Shown piece after piece: positions 1 to 11,917 of a stretch of 64,000 nt of DNA (the stretch's first letter is position 1; each line of letters begins with the position of its first letter). Location: assembly GCA_020536535.1 (NCBI GenBank), contig JAHLWZ010000855.1:1-64000 (forward strand). The letters run 5' to 3'. This DNA comes from Pelomyxa schiedti (lineage: Eukaryota > Evosea > Pelobiontida > Pelomyxidae). The notes under the pieces were generated by a model that was given only the letters and a program-made list of their open reading frames with translations, ran no database searches and had not been told where the DNA came from. The position numbers and the translations under genes were made by a program.

Positions 1-2
1 AT

Positions 3-1796
3 TCGGAAATCGATTCACTGAGGATTAAAAACGACTCCCTTCTTCAAACCGCATCCAGTACAAAAGCGGAATTGGAAAATCGTGACAAATTACTCAAAGA
101 TTGCAAAAAGGAACTGGAATTGACTACGCTCGAAAAGAGTGACCTGCAGAAGAAATTGGATCTCTGCAAGAAACAGTCAGAGAAATCTGATGAAGAAAAG
201 GCTCGCATTTTGTCTCTTTGCCAGCAGTTGGAATCCTCTCTGCACGGCGAAATGCAGAACACACTCTCTTTGAAACAGAGACAAGCTATTTCTGATAATT
301 TGCACAACGATGTCATTCACCAAATGGATTCTGAACGGGCTCTTCTGGTTGCTCGTTTGGGGGCCCTGGAATTGAACACTACATTGCTGTCAGACTCTTT
401 GCAGGTCAACACCCTTTTGAAAGATCAGCTAGCTACCTCTACAGCAGAGCTAAAAACCGAGAGAGTCAGAACTGGGGAACTTAAGGCACTTTACGAAGCT
501 GGTGAATTGAGGAATCAACTGTTATTACGTGAACGGGAAAGTCTTGCCACTCAACTTACAGTGTTGAAAAATGAAAATGTAGATAAAGCTTTGCAAGCCA
601 CCCATTTAACCGAGGAATGCAAAATGCTGGCAGAAGCACTCAAACGAAAAGAATGCTTAATTGCACAAATGGATTTGAAACAAGTGTCTGAAAAAAAGGT
701 GCTAGAGGAAGAGAAGCTACAAGCAGGAGAAGCCCTAGCAGTTATGGAGGATCAAGTCAAGACCTTTCAGAAATTAATGAAGAACACAGAAGAAACATAC
801 AAGGAGTCGCTGGAGAAGTTAAACCTTCAGTTACAAGAAGCAGCTACTGAACGAGTCCGCCTGGAGAAAGAGCTGGCAAATGAACAACTTACCTTGCTGA
901 CCTTATCAACTGAGAATGCAAGCCTGGAATCCGACTTGAAGAAAGTGCAAAACCAACTAACTATTCAAACAAACCTGCAGGAAGCTCTTACTTCTACCAT
1001 TTCTCAACTGGAAAAAGAAAAAGAAGGTCTCAAACGGCAGTTGGAGGGAGAACAGTTGAGGCTGCTGGATGTGCAAAATGAGAAGGAAAAATTATCGGCC
1101 TCCTTGGAAGAACAACAAGTTCAGTACAGGAGTGCCATAGAAGAAAGTAAAAATGCCCAAGAAGAGCTTATAGTAGTGAGGGGAGCAAACGTGGAACTGA
1201 GGAATTCTCTTGAACACTCCTACGACAGCCAAAAACAACTGGAATTGCACTTAGAGGAGGCCAATGGAAGGGCAAGTAGACTCCAGGAGGAAAAGGCGGA
1301 GGCATTAAGGCTGGCCGAAACAAAAAGGCACCAGCCAGTACGAAAGAAACCACACGAAGCACGACAAAAGCAGCTCGAATCTCTCTCGGTTCAAATGAGG
1401 TCACTAGAATCAGAAAAGCGGCATGAGAGAGACAAGTCAATTAACCAGGTCACCCTGCTGGAAGCCAAGATAGCTCGGCTGAGCGAGCTGTTGCAGCGAG
1501 AAAGAGCGCTCTCTCATCACCACAGCTGTACCACCACAACCACAACAACAACCACCACCACAACAGCTTCCGGGGCAGCAGCCGTTTTGCAAGAGACCCA
1601 GCCGCTGCTGTCATCCCTAGAAGCGGGGACCCTTCCACCCTTCAAACCATACACTCCACCGGTCCATGCAGCACCACCAAGCACCCGCACCGCCTACACC
1701 CTTAAGCGGGTGTTTGCCTGGGTCCTGCTCCAGCTGCTGCCCTGGTCCCTGTCCCTTGTGTTTCTTCTCCTCTGGCTATTCTGGTGCCACACTTGA
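3..1796 (+). CDS. coiled-coil protein with C-terminal membrane anchor (5'-truncated)
   Basis: The reading frame is already open at the window edge, so the N-terminus is missing; about 597 residues are visible. Nearly all of it is Glu/Lys/Leu/Gln-rich heptad sequence typical of long coiled coils. Near the end comes a Thr run, then a Pro-rich linker, then a C-terminal hydrophobic helix of about 22 residues that stops within three residues of the end (ending LFWCHT). That layout is the tail-anchored design of golgins such as giantin and of some nuclear-envelope proteins, so a tether on Golgi or ER membranes is a fair inference. No motif identifies one family, and the end does not match the KASH consensus. 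No intron is needed in the visible part. The next gene follows on the same strand after about 250 bp. Confidence 0.85.
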   Translation, partial: SEIDSLRIKNDSLLQTASSTKAELENRDKLLKDCKKELELTTLEKSDLQKKLDLCKKQSEKSDEEKARILSLCQQLESSLHGEMQNTLSLKQRQAISDNLHNDVIHQMDSERALLVARLGALELNTTLLSDSLQVNTLLKDQLATSTAELKTERVRTGELKALYEAGELRNQLLLRERESLATQLTVLKNENVDKALQATHLTEECKMLAEALKRKECLIAQMDLKQVSEKKVLEEEKLQAGEALAVMEDQVKTFQKLMKNTEETYKESLEKLNLQLQEAATERVRLEKELANEQLTLLTLSTENASLESDLKKVQNQLTIQTNLQEALTSTISQLEKEKEGLKRQLEGEQLRLLDVQNEKEKLSASLEEQQVQYRSAIEESKNAQEELIVVRGANVELRNSLEHSYDSQKQLELHLEEANGRASRLQEEKAEALRLAETKRHQPVRKKPHEARQKQLESLSVQMRSLESEKRHERDKSINQVTLLEAKIARLSELLQRERALSHHHSCTTTTTTTTTTTTASGAAAVLQETQPLLSSLEAGTLPPFKPYTPPVHAAPPSTRTAYTLKRVFAWVLLQLLPWSLSLVFLLLWLFWCHT

Positions 1797-2048
1797 AGCC
1801 AGGACACCCCCCGGCCAGCTCATACCCTCACTTGTCTGTTTCAATAGACCCCCTTATGTAATACAAGCCATGATGTAGTTATACCACCAAGAGAAGAGGA
1901 AAACCCCACCACATTTTTTTTGTTGAGTTTGCTCTTTTTCCCAGTTTTGCTCTTTCCAAAAGAAAACGTGGACCACGACCCGGCGTAACAATTTCCTTGT
2001 TGATCAGTGGACCACGACATCAACACGCGACGACGATCGGCGGGGGGC

Positions 2049-4520
2049 ATGGACTCGTGCAAACAAAGGACGCAGCCGCGGTGCACCCTGGTTGGTCACA
2101 CTGGGTACCCATCCCATAATCCGCCGCGTTGTGCCCGCCCCTTTGTTGGTTGTACAATTCCTTTGCTGTTATATTTGTTGAGGGAGAAGTCGTACCTCGC
2201 CTTGTTTTGCTCTTTTTACTTTGGTTTTTTTTTAATTTTTTTTCTTTTTTTTTTTTTATTTCCAATACAAAGATGGGTGAACTATCTCGCTGTGAGCCCT
2301 ACATTTAAAAGGACACCGACTAATGTTCAGGCTGTTTCGCCCGTGTCAAGTGGCAATTCTACCATTTCAAGTGCTCAGAATGCTTCTTGCTCCTCAGCTG
2401 CAACACCTACTACTACAGCTTCCAGCACAAATTCTACATCGAATACCAATAGCAGTAGCAGCGTGACTGTCAGCGGCGGTGCTGTGAGTGGCGGGGGAGC
2501 ACAAGGGGATACGGAGATAATGATAGCAACAGCAGCTGATGATGGAAATGCTGAACTGTGGCGCGTGTCTCACGACGGCTCCAGGGGAAGCTTGGCCGCT
2601 ACTTTGAAGAATGTTGGATCAGGCTCGGGCGAGGTGAGGTACTGCGCATTTGTTTCGTCACCCTCTCCATTATTGGCACCCACTGGAAGGGAGCTGCCAT
2701 TGCTAGTTGTGACGGACGATTGCGCTGTTTTGTGGGATTGTGCTACTGCTGTTACTCAGGGTGCTACTCCTACTAGCAACGGAAACTCGAATGGAAATTC
2801 AGGGAATGGGCCCACAAGGATGGCATGTGTGTTTGACTTCAATGATGAGAGGAGAGCGCGATTGGTCAACTTGTTTGATGCTGCTCGTGGAGGTGTGTCT
2901 GCAAATGGCGAAGTTGTATTGCTCACCAAAGGTCGTACGCCCATTCTTCTCACCCTCTCGAAAGAAAGTACAGATCCAGTTCCACAATCACCGCAACCAC
3001 AAACGCAACCCCAACCACCACAGCAACAAACTGCAGCGAGACAGTTAGTATACACAGTCTCTCCGCTTCAGCAGGACTCGACCCCAATTGATTGGTGTGC
3101 TGTAAGCCCCGATGGAAGTATTGCAGTTACTGTGTCTCCTCCAATAGATTACTTGAATGTAGTAGCTGCAAGTTCAAGTAGTGGGAATGCAACTGTAGTA
3201 AGCTCCGGTGTGAGCACAAACAGTAGTGTTGCCTCAAGCAGTGTTGCCTCTTCTCGAAATAATGAGCCCACAAATTCCACGGTTGTAACATCCCATGGAT
3301 CGACAACAGGGGGGAGAATACGTCTACACAATCTCCCTTCCAGGAAAATGTTGCAAGAGTTGCATCTTCAACAACGTGCAACGAAATGCACATTTAATTC
3401 TGACGGAACACGTGCGGCATTGTCACACCCCGATGGCACAGTATCTTTGTGGCTTGTTTTGACTGACAAAGGCAAGTCCGCTGTGCCACAACCTCCCGGA
3501 ACAGTAAGCACAACAAACGGTGGGACACAAACCCTCCATCCAGATTGTGTAGTCAAGGTTCACTCTGCCTCTCCTGTGCTGGGATGCTCCTTCTCTCCAG
3601 GAGATGGCTCACTTATTGTAACTGGATCCACAGACAAGACTGCACACGTTTTTGATTCCATAAACGGGGTTGTTGTAACCTGCTTGCAAGGGCATTACGA
3701 TCTTGTTGAGCATGCCGATTTCTCTCCCGATGGCAAAGTAATTGCCACATGCTCCAGGGATGGAACAATAATGCTTTGGAAGTCACCACTCTCCGCGTCT
3801 TGTATGTTTCACATAAACAATCCTTTCTAAGCTCACAATGTTCAGTACCTCCGGTTGAAATAACTCATTTTGTACCATCTCGGGTAAATCCTTGTTGATT
3901 GTCTGGCTTCCCATTCTTCATTCTCAGATTCATTTTAACAGAGCAAGACTATTACCCAAGTCGTACGCGCGTGCGTTAAAGAGCCTGTACCAGCACCAGC
4001 GGTAGAATTCTCATTCCGAGCTCCCCTCCCCACACTCCTAGAGTCGAATAAAATGATGTCTCTGACAATCAGCCTCCAAGCTCCCAAGTAGTTGTCCCCT
4101 CTCTCCCTTTTTGCCACCCCACACACATACATACCCACATACACCCATACACACACACACACACACCATTCACCTCTCTCATACTCCCCTCCCTTTTTGT
4201 CTCCCCCTACATGCAGGTCGCTCCTCTCAGTGCACGTCACATTGAATGGCACCCGCACAAAGAAAGTGGCCTCGGCCGCTCTCTTTGTTGGAGCCCACGC
4301 GGTGCGTGTGGTGTGCTCCGGCGGCGATCCCGGCGAAACCGTTCCGCTGCAAATCCAGTATGAGAACGAGTACGTCGCCGAGGCTGTTTCGCCAGTCACG
4401 TTCAGTGTGGCCGTCAGCGGGTATGCTCTAAACATGGCAAATTTGGGTGGCACGGACAGTGCTGCTATTTTCCCAGGGGCATTTTGCTCCTGCATGACCA
4501 TACAAGAGATCGCTCTGTAA
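2049..4520 (+). CDS. WD40-repeat protein with a C-terminal beta-rich domain (5 exons)
   Basis: Five exons join in phase: 2049-2104, 2273-3801, 3846-3883, 3942-4087 and 4217-4520, giving about 690 residues. The first join is convincing because it completes a WD40 strand, with exon 1 ending in LVGHTG and exon 2 continuing WVNYLAVSP. WD repeats follow (AELW, RIRLHNL, TVSLWLV, TAHVFD, TIMLWKS), separated by Ser/Thr/Asn-rich inserts and a Pro/Gln tract. After the last repeat the protein runs into about 150 residues of unrecognised, beta-rich sequence ending in MTIQEIAL. The role is presumably scaffolding; no partner can be named. Intron 1 is 168 bp with a long T-tract. Intron 4 contains a CA microsatellite. 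The chitinase-like gene ends 87 bp downstream on the opposite strand. Confidence 0.85.
4119..4168. repeat. CA-rich microsatellite inside an intron
   Basis: A run of CA dinucleotides with a few CATA interruptions lies within the fourth intron (4088-4216) of the WD40 gene. It sits between the donor GTAGTT and the acceptor ATGCAG and does not enter coding sequence. Confidence 0.8.
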
Positions 4521-4607
4521 AAAGAAAAAAAAAAAGATAGAGAATTGTTTTCAAAGCTTAGACTCTTGTTTTGGCCCAAACACCAAAGGAAAAAAAGAGT
4601 ATTCGGT

Positions 4608-5882
4608 CTATAATTCCTCTTCTGGCTCTTCATAGTATGTGTTGACAGCTTCTGTGATACTGGCAAGAAGGGACTTTGGTTTGGAGGGATGTATGTCTTG
4701 GCCAAGCTCCCAAATCATTACCTACAGTAGGTGGTGTTGATTGGGAGTAAAGGGATTTTTTGTGGTACCCCAGCAAGATTATTGTCCAAAGCCAGCTGGG
4801 TTTTCTTCTTTATTGTTTCAGGTCCATTGAGGTACACGTCAGAAATCTAGGCTGAATGAGAGAACATTTGTTGCTGTTGTTTGTACCAAATCAGTGCCCT
4901 TTGGGAGACGCTTTGTTGCAAGCATGTCTGTGTATGATGTAGGTTCTCCTGTATATACGTTGCGACCATAAAACGGCAGACCAAGGTGAATTTTGTGGGG
5001 AATCTCTGAACTGGAAGTGATAAAGGCCACAAGGGATTTCGCGAAGTCGAGGGTGGAGTGCATGCAAGGGGGGGAAGACTTAGGGAATAAGCACATATTA
5101 TCATACGCCATGTAGTGTATCTGTTTTTTACTTGGTTGTTGTAAAAGACCATTTATTCAAAGGTTGAAATTACCATGTTGACAGCAGCTTTTGCTTCACT
5201 AGAAAGTGATCGGTCAGCTGCAGGGAATAAAGAAAGGCTGATGATCTTATTTACCAAAACGTTTCTCAAAAGAACAAGAAATTCAGAAAAACTAAGGTCG
5301 GTAAGCAGTTGTAGTACACGAGATAAAACCCACTTTTCCCATTCGTGGTTGTCGTTGGGCATCTCCCAGTTGAAGTCTACACCATCATAGTCCCTTTCAG
5401 TCAATAATTTCCTGATATTCTCAGCAAAAACTTTCCTAAGCTCAGGTGTGCCAACAGCTTCAGCAAAATGGGTTGACCGCTGCGCACCCCCAAGGCATAC
5501 CAGGACTTTCACATTGCCGTTCCTCAGTGGGCTAAGGGAGGATGAGCTAGGCAGTCGTGATGTCATTTCTATGGAACCTGCACTTGTCATATAATAAGAA
5601 GAAGTAAAAATAGCTATAGTACGAACCGGTTGCAGAAGGCTCCACCGAGAACAACACCACGTGAGTAAGGTGCCGCGAAATCGCAGCCCAGTCAATAGAT
5701 CCAAACCTGTACTCTTTTACCCCCAGTTAGCATAATAAGCATGGAGGAAATACCACGACGCGTTGAAAAAAAAAAAATAATAGAAAAAAAAACCACCAAC
5801 CAGGCACATATCCAACGACGTTGAACTGTTCAGAAAAAGACACGATCCCGAGCACGAAGCACACAAGCACGCATATCTTCAT
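4608..5882 (-). CDS. secreted GH18 chitinase-like protein (6 exons)
   Basis: On the - strand, exons 5882-5801, 5713-5627, 5577-5174, 5120-4887, 4846-4769 and 4721-4608 join in phase to about 332 residues. The N-terminus is a signal peptide (MKICVLVCFVLGIVSFS), followed by VGYVPEYRFGSIDW, the first beta strand of GH18. KVLVCLGGAQ is the strand with the conserved glycines. YDGVDFNWEMP matches the DxxDxDxE active-site strand, but the third Asp is Asn; the catalytic Glu is kept. MAYDN, LGLPFYGRN and VMIWELGQD are the later conserved GH18 strands, so the barrel is complete. It would be secreted or lysosomal and act on chitin-like or N-acetylglucosamine glycans, perhaps from food or from a cyst wall. 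The Asn change may weaken catalysis, so a lectin-like role is possible. Confidence 0.92.
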
Positions 5883-6122
5883 CCGCCCGACCAACCCCCC
5901 GGGAAACCTGTTCGCTATGTGATTTCTCCGAACGTGAACTCCACCGAGGGAATCACTTACACAGGGACTTGCTCTGGAGCCTTCCTTAGCCCTTGAAAAA
6001 ACCCACTACCCGAGCTTTCATCAGATGGCACCTGCAATCTGCAGCACACCTCTCCCCGGGAGGAACCTTTAGCAGAAGCGCAACATGAAAGAGGAAAAAA
6101 AAAACTTGCCGAAGGAGCGAGA

Positions 6123-9100
6123 ATGTCTACAAGCAAGAACGTTGGTTCCTCTCCCTCGTTGTCTGTGATGAATCTACTGAATGCCTTCAGGTAGTATTTT
6201 TGTTCCCTCGCCTTCCTCGTTTTGATGCGCCTTTTTGTGATGGGCCCATTCTGATTCGGTTTCAAGCCAAAACATCAAGGACACTCTAAGTCCGAACGAC
6301 GCAGCGACTGAGTACCCAAGTTCGTCACCTCCGTTTTCCAACACAACACCACTTGGTCCAATTGGTCTTGGAGTAAAAATAGCTCATTCCACTGCATCCA
6401 CGCACTTTCCTTCTCCATCTCATTCCCAATCTCACTCCCAATCTCACTCCCATTCCCAGGCTCAATCGCACTCTCACTCTCACTCTCCCTCCCACACCCA
6501 ATCTCACTCCCATTCTCATTCTCACTCTCATGGGCATTCTCACTCTCACTCACGCACTTCAAGTGGCGAGGCCAGTTCCCCTTCTGTTGCTGCAGTTGCA
6601 CCATCTTCTTCCAGCTCATCTTTGGCCGAAGCTTCTCCTGCTAGAAATGGAAGGAGCCACAGTGTGTCTTCCAGAGGAAGTGCTGTCAGTTCGTACTCTT
6701 CAGAGAGCAGGTCTTCCTCCCCTTCAGGGAGTGACATAACTAGAACTAGCAGCAGCAGTGACGGACATGGCGATAGTGATAGCGAGAGTGAGAGTGACAG
6801 AGCTAGCGATAGTGACAGTGATAGCAGCAAGAGCGGGAGCAGCCATGGGAGTGGCAGTCATGATGGCGGAGATGGCCGCGAGATAAGCTCAAATGCTTCT
6901 TCTGATGTGTCATCGGCATCAAAAAAAGGGGGCAGGCACTCACCTCCTCCTCCTGGCGTACCACCTGCTTCTGCGCCAACTCCAACGCCGACGCCAACAC
7001 CTACTACAACGGCTGCCCTCTCTTCGTCGTGCATATCCACTAGAGCGAGAGAGGGAAGCTTTCCTAGTATAGGTGGCAGGAATAGCATAGCAAGCACAGG
7101 GAGCAGCGGCGGAAATATTATTGGAAGAGGTGTCGGTGATACAAGTGGTGGAATTGCCAATACGAACAGCATGAAAGTATTTCTGAAGTCGATGTCCCCT
7201 GATATTGAACAAGTACGGCAATGTGAGGAATACTTTTCTCGTATTCAATCGTTTGGTGGTGCCCCTGGTGGAGATGCAATAGCTGCCGCTGTTAACAAGC
7301 ATTTGTCCAGCATTCTTGGTATTTTCAAGCATGTAATCCACCTTTAAACATTTTCAAGCTGTACACCAAAGTGGAGAAGAACTTGCTTCTGAACTACAAA
7401 AGCTTGTTTTTCCAGGCTCATTACAATACATGTTAGCAGAAGCTTTGTCCTCATCCCACAAAAAAATGTATGCTGCATGCGAAGAACAAAAAGTACCTTT
7501 TTTTTTTGGCTGGCAAAAAACAAACCTATCTACCCTCTTAGGGCATCCTGAAGTCTCTTATAGGGATGTATGACAAATGTCGAGTTACAGAAGCTCAGCT
7601 TGAAGGCTATCAGGTGCTTTCATTTTCTGAAAAGAAACCGGGATTTTACTCATTATCACAACCTAGAACCAGCAGATGTTGATTAATACAAATTTAGAGC
7701 GATGCAATCATCTACGAGAGAAATTTAAGACAAGTTTCTACTCGAAAGAAGACAATGTCATTGACAGTGCTCTTTACGATGTTCTTCCGAAGTTCTTCTC
7801 TTGCTGTGCACTAATTAACAAAAAAAAAAACAAAGACATCACGCAAACTTCAAGAATGTCAAGAACAGTGTGAAGTACAACTAGAAACCTTGGGAAATGG
7901 TTTGAGCACATTTTGTTCAAAGTTACAACGCTACATGACAGAGGTCCTTATGGGGGTATGTATTTGCACTCTTTTTTGTTCTTTGACTGTTGTCCAATAC
8001 GACTTCAGGTGGTAAAAATGGAAAAATCCTTGCGTAATATAAATGTTGCTACCTTGGACGAAATTGAACCTGCGTATCAAAGACTTCATCAGGTAGAATT
8101 AAATGGTATAAGGCGTGAAACCTTACTACTGAGTCCAGAAATCTGATCCAGTGTCTCTGGAGCATGTATTGAATGACACCGAGTATACTGAGCAATTTTG
8201 TGCCTTCGTTGCTACCACTGGTCGCTGCACTGAGAGCCTAGATTTTTGGATTGATGCAGAGAAGTTTCGAAAAACCTCTGATACAACATCACTCGTGCCC
8301 ATGGTTAGGCAGTTACTCCTCTCTTCTTCACTCTTACCCTTTTTCCCCACTTCGAAGTTTCAAGAAATGCACAAAAAATACATTGATGAGAATGGGCCGG
8401 CTCCTATTTCCATTCCTGACATTGTAAGGTTGATCCCACATTCTATAATGAGCAACTTAAAAAAATCTTCAGACAAGACCTTAATGTAGCTCTAACCCAG
8501 AAGGAAGTTTTTAGTGATTCTCTTTTTACTGCTCAGGAATATGCTTTATCTGTGTGTCACCACCTTTTCCTTTTCCCTCTCATTCCTCTACTTCACCAGG
8601 CATTGAGAGAAAATGTATTCAATGATTTCGCACAACGATTTTTAAGGGAACCTACCACTACAATCGGTATTTCATTTGAAGACTTATGGACTGTTAAGCT
8701 GAGCTATTTAGAAAAACGCTATTCCATGACAAGGAAGACAATTGGATCCATAGAGGACATCCTCCTGAACCCCATTGCTTTAGAATATTTTATGAAATTT
8801 CTACAAGTTCAGGTAATGTGCCTAATATAGTTTTGTTGCTAAGGTGCAAATTAGTCTAAATCTATTGAGAGCAATTCGTTACGATTTTGGCTTGAGGCAG
8901 AGCTAGCCTGTAATATTCGATCGGTAACCGAAGGGACAACTGCACTAAATAAAGATATTTATGAGGTCAAACACCTCCAACAACCTTCAAAGATAACCCC
9001 TTTCAACAGAGCTATTTTCCGGCTGATGCCCCATATTATATTCCTTGGCACACAAAAATACGTGATGAAACCCTAGAAAAAGTACTCTGCCGGGTTCCTG

Positions 9101-9991
9101 CATTCAATATTTTTGCTGTTCCCAAAAATTTGGTACTGAACATGTTAAAGGTACTGCGATTCCTTTTGGCATCAACTGATGTTATATAGAAAACTGCTTT
9201 TCAACAATTCTTAGCAAGTCCGTTGTATCAAGAATACTTAGAACTGATCACTACACAAACACGTCCAAAGAAATCTCCTGCTTACCTGTCTACGAAAAAG
9301 CGGGCAGACTCTCAGGGTATGTTGATCATTACCAATTAACTTATCTAACTTATTACAGGGCCCTTAAAGGAAAATTGCATGGTTAACACACTTCCAACCA
9401 ATAAACACACTAAAGTTATCAGAGAGTCGACATTGTATTCAAAGGAACTATCTATCCTGAAGCATTCAAGAAATTTTTAGTAACTCAAAAGCATCCCGCA
9501 CTGTTGCATTTTGAGTGCTGGAATGAGATTGACAAATATGCAAGGAATCCATCCAAACAACGTGCCCAGGAGGTATGTACTCTTGGATATTAATTTACAA
9601 TAACTGTTGCAAGATTTTTAACAAATTCCTTGTCACGGAGTCAACTATGGCGATTCCGACTTCAATAAAAGCAGTGGTAAATCTCCCGCAATGCCGATTA
9701 TTATATCCCGTTCAAACCCCGCATAGATCGAATCCGAACTGCAAGGGGACAATGAACCGTTGGTAACGGTTTTCGCGTCTCTTCAAGAGAAGAACGTAGA
9801 AGCAATATCAGCTGCATTTGAGAGGTTCCTAAAAACATCCATATTCAAGGTAGTCTCCTCAGTCATTCAATACTCCCTACTAGCAATAGAAACCCTCACC
9901 AAACCTTCAGGATGCCAAAAAAGAGCGGAAAAAGTTGACTGAGCAAGCCAACAAAGAGAGAGCCAATTATATCAGGCTCAGCTTCAGATGA
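6123..9991 (+). CDS. BAR-like helical domain plus multiple RGS domains
   Basis: Translation probably starts at 6123 (MSTSKNVGSS). Exon 1 (6123-6190) joins exon 2 (6267-7318), which carries a His-Ser repeat, a long Ser-rich acidic stretch and a Pro/Thr stretch. Exons from 7359 to about 8120 encode charged helices (for example LQECQEQCEVQLETLGNG and RYMTEVLMG) that look like a BAR-type dimerisation region. RGS-like modules follow. The first, near 8150-8480, reads EHVLNDTEYTEQFCAFV then LDFWIDAEKFRK. The second, near 8740-9250, reads IEDILLNPIALEYFMKFLQ then LRFWLEAEL and FQQFLASPLYQEYLELI. A third set of motifs lies near 9440-9850 (AFKKFLVTQKHPALLHFECW). RGS domains usually speed GTP hydrolysis by G-alpha subunits, and a BAR fold would place this at curved membranes. 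Several internal joins, notably 8430-8490 and 9110-9450, were not resolved. Confidence 0.75.
6409..6555 (+). repeat. His-Ser tandem repeat in coding sequence
   Basis: Short units built from TCTCAC, TCCCAA and TCCCAT repeat about twenty times and encode alternating Ser and His with some Gln. The tract lies in the N-terminal disordered part of the RGS gene. Such His-rich runs can bind metal, but nothing shows that here. Confidence 0.85.
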
Positions 9992-10201
9992 CCAAACAAC
10001 CTTGTGAATACCTTTTCAGCTGTACAAGAATAACACAATTGCCAATCCGTTTATGTAGAGTAATTAGGTGAAGTTCAATACGGAGTTGATTTGTTTGCAC
10101 CCGATAAATACGATAGAAAGACGATAACCTGATTAAAATTAATTGCCCGTGTCGATCCAACTGGCCCAATTGGTTGCGGTCGAGAAAGAAAGCACACTCT
10201 A

Positions 10202-11618
10202 ATGGCTCTTGCACCAGGCCTTAGGCTCCTGGGGGAGAGAATTCTGACTGAGACTAAGATGGCCACCGGTGTCCCCAAAGTCACGGTCAGTGATTTGTTT
10301 TCATGGGTTGAGGAGGACTACGCACCAAGGTTTTATTTTTGGTGTCAAGAAAGTGCTTGTTTGATTTGCACAAAAACCCCACCCTATGAACAGCAATTTC
10401 GTTTTTTTTTTAATTTGAAATTCGTTAGGTTCATTTCACCAACGCCTACATCACGGCCACCAACGATTTTTCTGCCTGGTGGTGAAAAACGATTCCTCAC
10501 ATTTGAAGGCATTTCAAATCCTAGCTTATGGAATTTGGTGGAAGAACTAAGTCCTCTGCTGTACGACCCATTGACAATAAAGGAACCTGGGATATATGCT
10601 TGGATTCTATATGTTCCCTGTCAGGGGAGTGTTTGTGGGGGCTGCAAAAACACTTCTTCCACTTCATCATCTACTACTAGCAGTACTCTTGATTCAGAGC
10701 CGATTGTGAAACAAGAAAACCCTGGACTTACGTTTTCGTTTGCGGCAACTAAGGTTCATAGTGACCTGTGTGTTGGAACAAAGCACGCTGCTATCTATAA
10801 GCGCCTTATGGACAAAGGGTGTGCTCAGCCTGAATTGTCACCTGTCATTGTTGCCGGTGAGCTGTTGGTGGAATCTAGTGGCGTGAGAAAGTACAACTTT
10901 TCCTCAGGAACATTTATGCTTGGCAGGTATTCTATCAAATAAGTCTCAGCTATCAATACCTGTCACCAAAACCCTTGTTCCACACTTTTGTGTCTTTTCT
11001 GTTCAGTGGGAAATAGGTATGACGACAATGAACCCAGTATTGAGAACGACTATCTAGCTCCTTGGGCTAGTACCACAGTTTTCACTGGTGATTGGACGTT
11101 TGAGCCTGGGTACAGTGAGTGGATGTCAGACTTGCTTCCGAAAATGTCACTCATTGAGCTTATGTGGCTCTCGGATAACGGTGTGGAGCTCCGGTTATAT
11201 GAAGATTTTGATGTTGCCACACTTACTTCACTTTATGACCGCCGCCCCGCCCTCAAGTATTTCCCGCTTACGGGAGCTTTCAATCAACGGAGTTAATCAT
11301 TCCCTTAGGACACTTCATGAATCCGCCATCGTCGCACTCGAGCTTGCAATTGCAGCCAACAAAGACTTGGAATCCCGGATTCTCGCAGTTCAATCCGCTG
11401 CTTCATCACAACATCACCACCACCATCATCAGCACCATCACCAACACCAAGCTACACACGGGGCACATCTGGTCGACACCAACCAGTTGGAAGCGGAACT
11501 CCGTGAAACACAGCAATTACTACAATTGCAGCAACTACAACTGCTACACCACACACCACCCTATGCCACTTTTAGCAGAAGCACCCCCAACTATGTACAA
11601 ACACAACTTCTTGGATAA
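10202..11618 (+). CDS. His/Gln-rich-tailed protein with an unrecognised globular domain
   Basis: Exons 10202 to about 10331, about 10431-10926, 11013-11255 and 11309-11618 join in phase. Introns start at GTTTTA, GTATTC and GTATTT and end at TTAG, ATAG and TTAG. The first ATG (10202) is used; a second in-frame ATG at 10259 is also possible. The body has regular spacing of hydrophobic and aromatic residues and a marked segment VIVAGELLVESSGVRKYNF followed by SSGTFML. The C-terminus has a run of six His and further His/Gln, then Gln/Leu-rich helices. I do not recognise the family with confidence; the GEL...SGTFM pattern reminds me of uncharacterised proteins of large DNA viruses of protists. No catalytic motif is visible. 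Confidence 0.75.
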
Positions 11619-11917
11619 AACCACGTCACACATCCAATATTGGACGCTTCAAAAAACGGCCTAATGAAGGAAAAATAAAAACAACCAACGTTTATCCACT
11701 GGGCATTTCGTTTGATTTTGATGATGGTTTTGGTTTTTTGTTTGTCTGGCTGGTTTTGAATGAGGAACAAACACTTGGAAATTCATTCAACCTCTCACCA
11801 AGCACTCAAAAAACAAAAATTTTTTGTTGTATGAAACTGCTGGTACTCAGGCCTTACATACATACTAGTTTGAAACAACAGAATTCGACAAGGAAAAAAA
11901 ACCACAAAATTTTTTCT

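Noticed and set aside
4119-4168. CA repeat considered as part of a CRISPR-like or telomeric array
   Set aside because: It is a simple dinucleotide run inside an intron, without spacers.
9992-10201. Possible tRNA gene between the RGS and His-rich genes
   Set aside because: No cloverleaf, A-box or B-box can be drawn.
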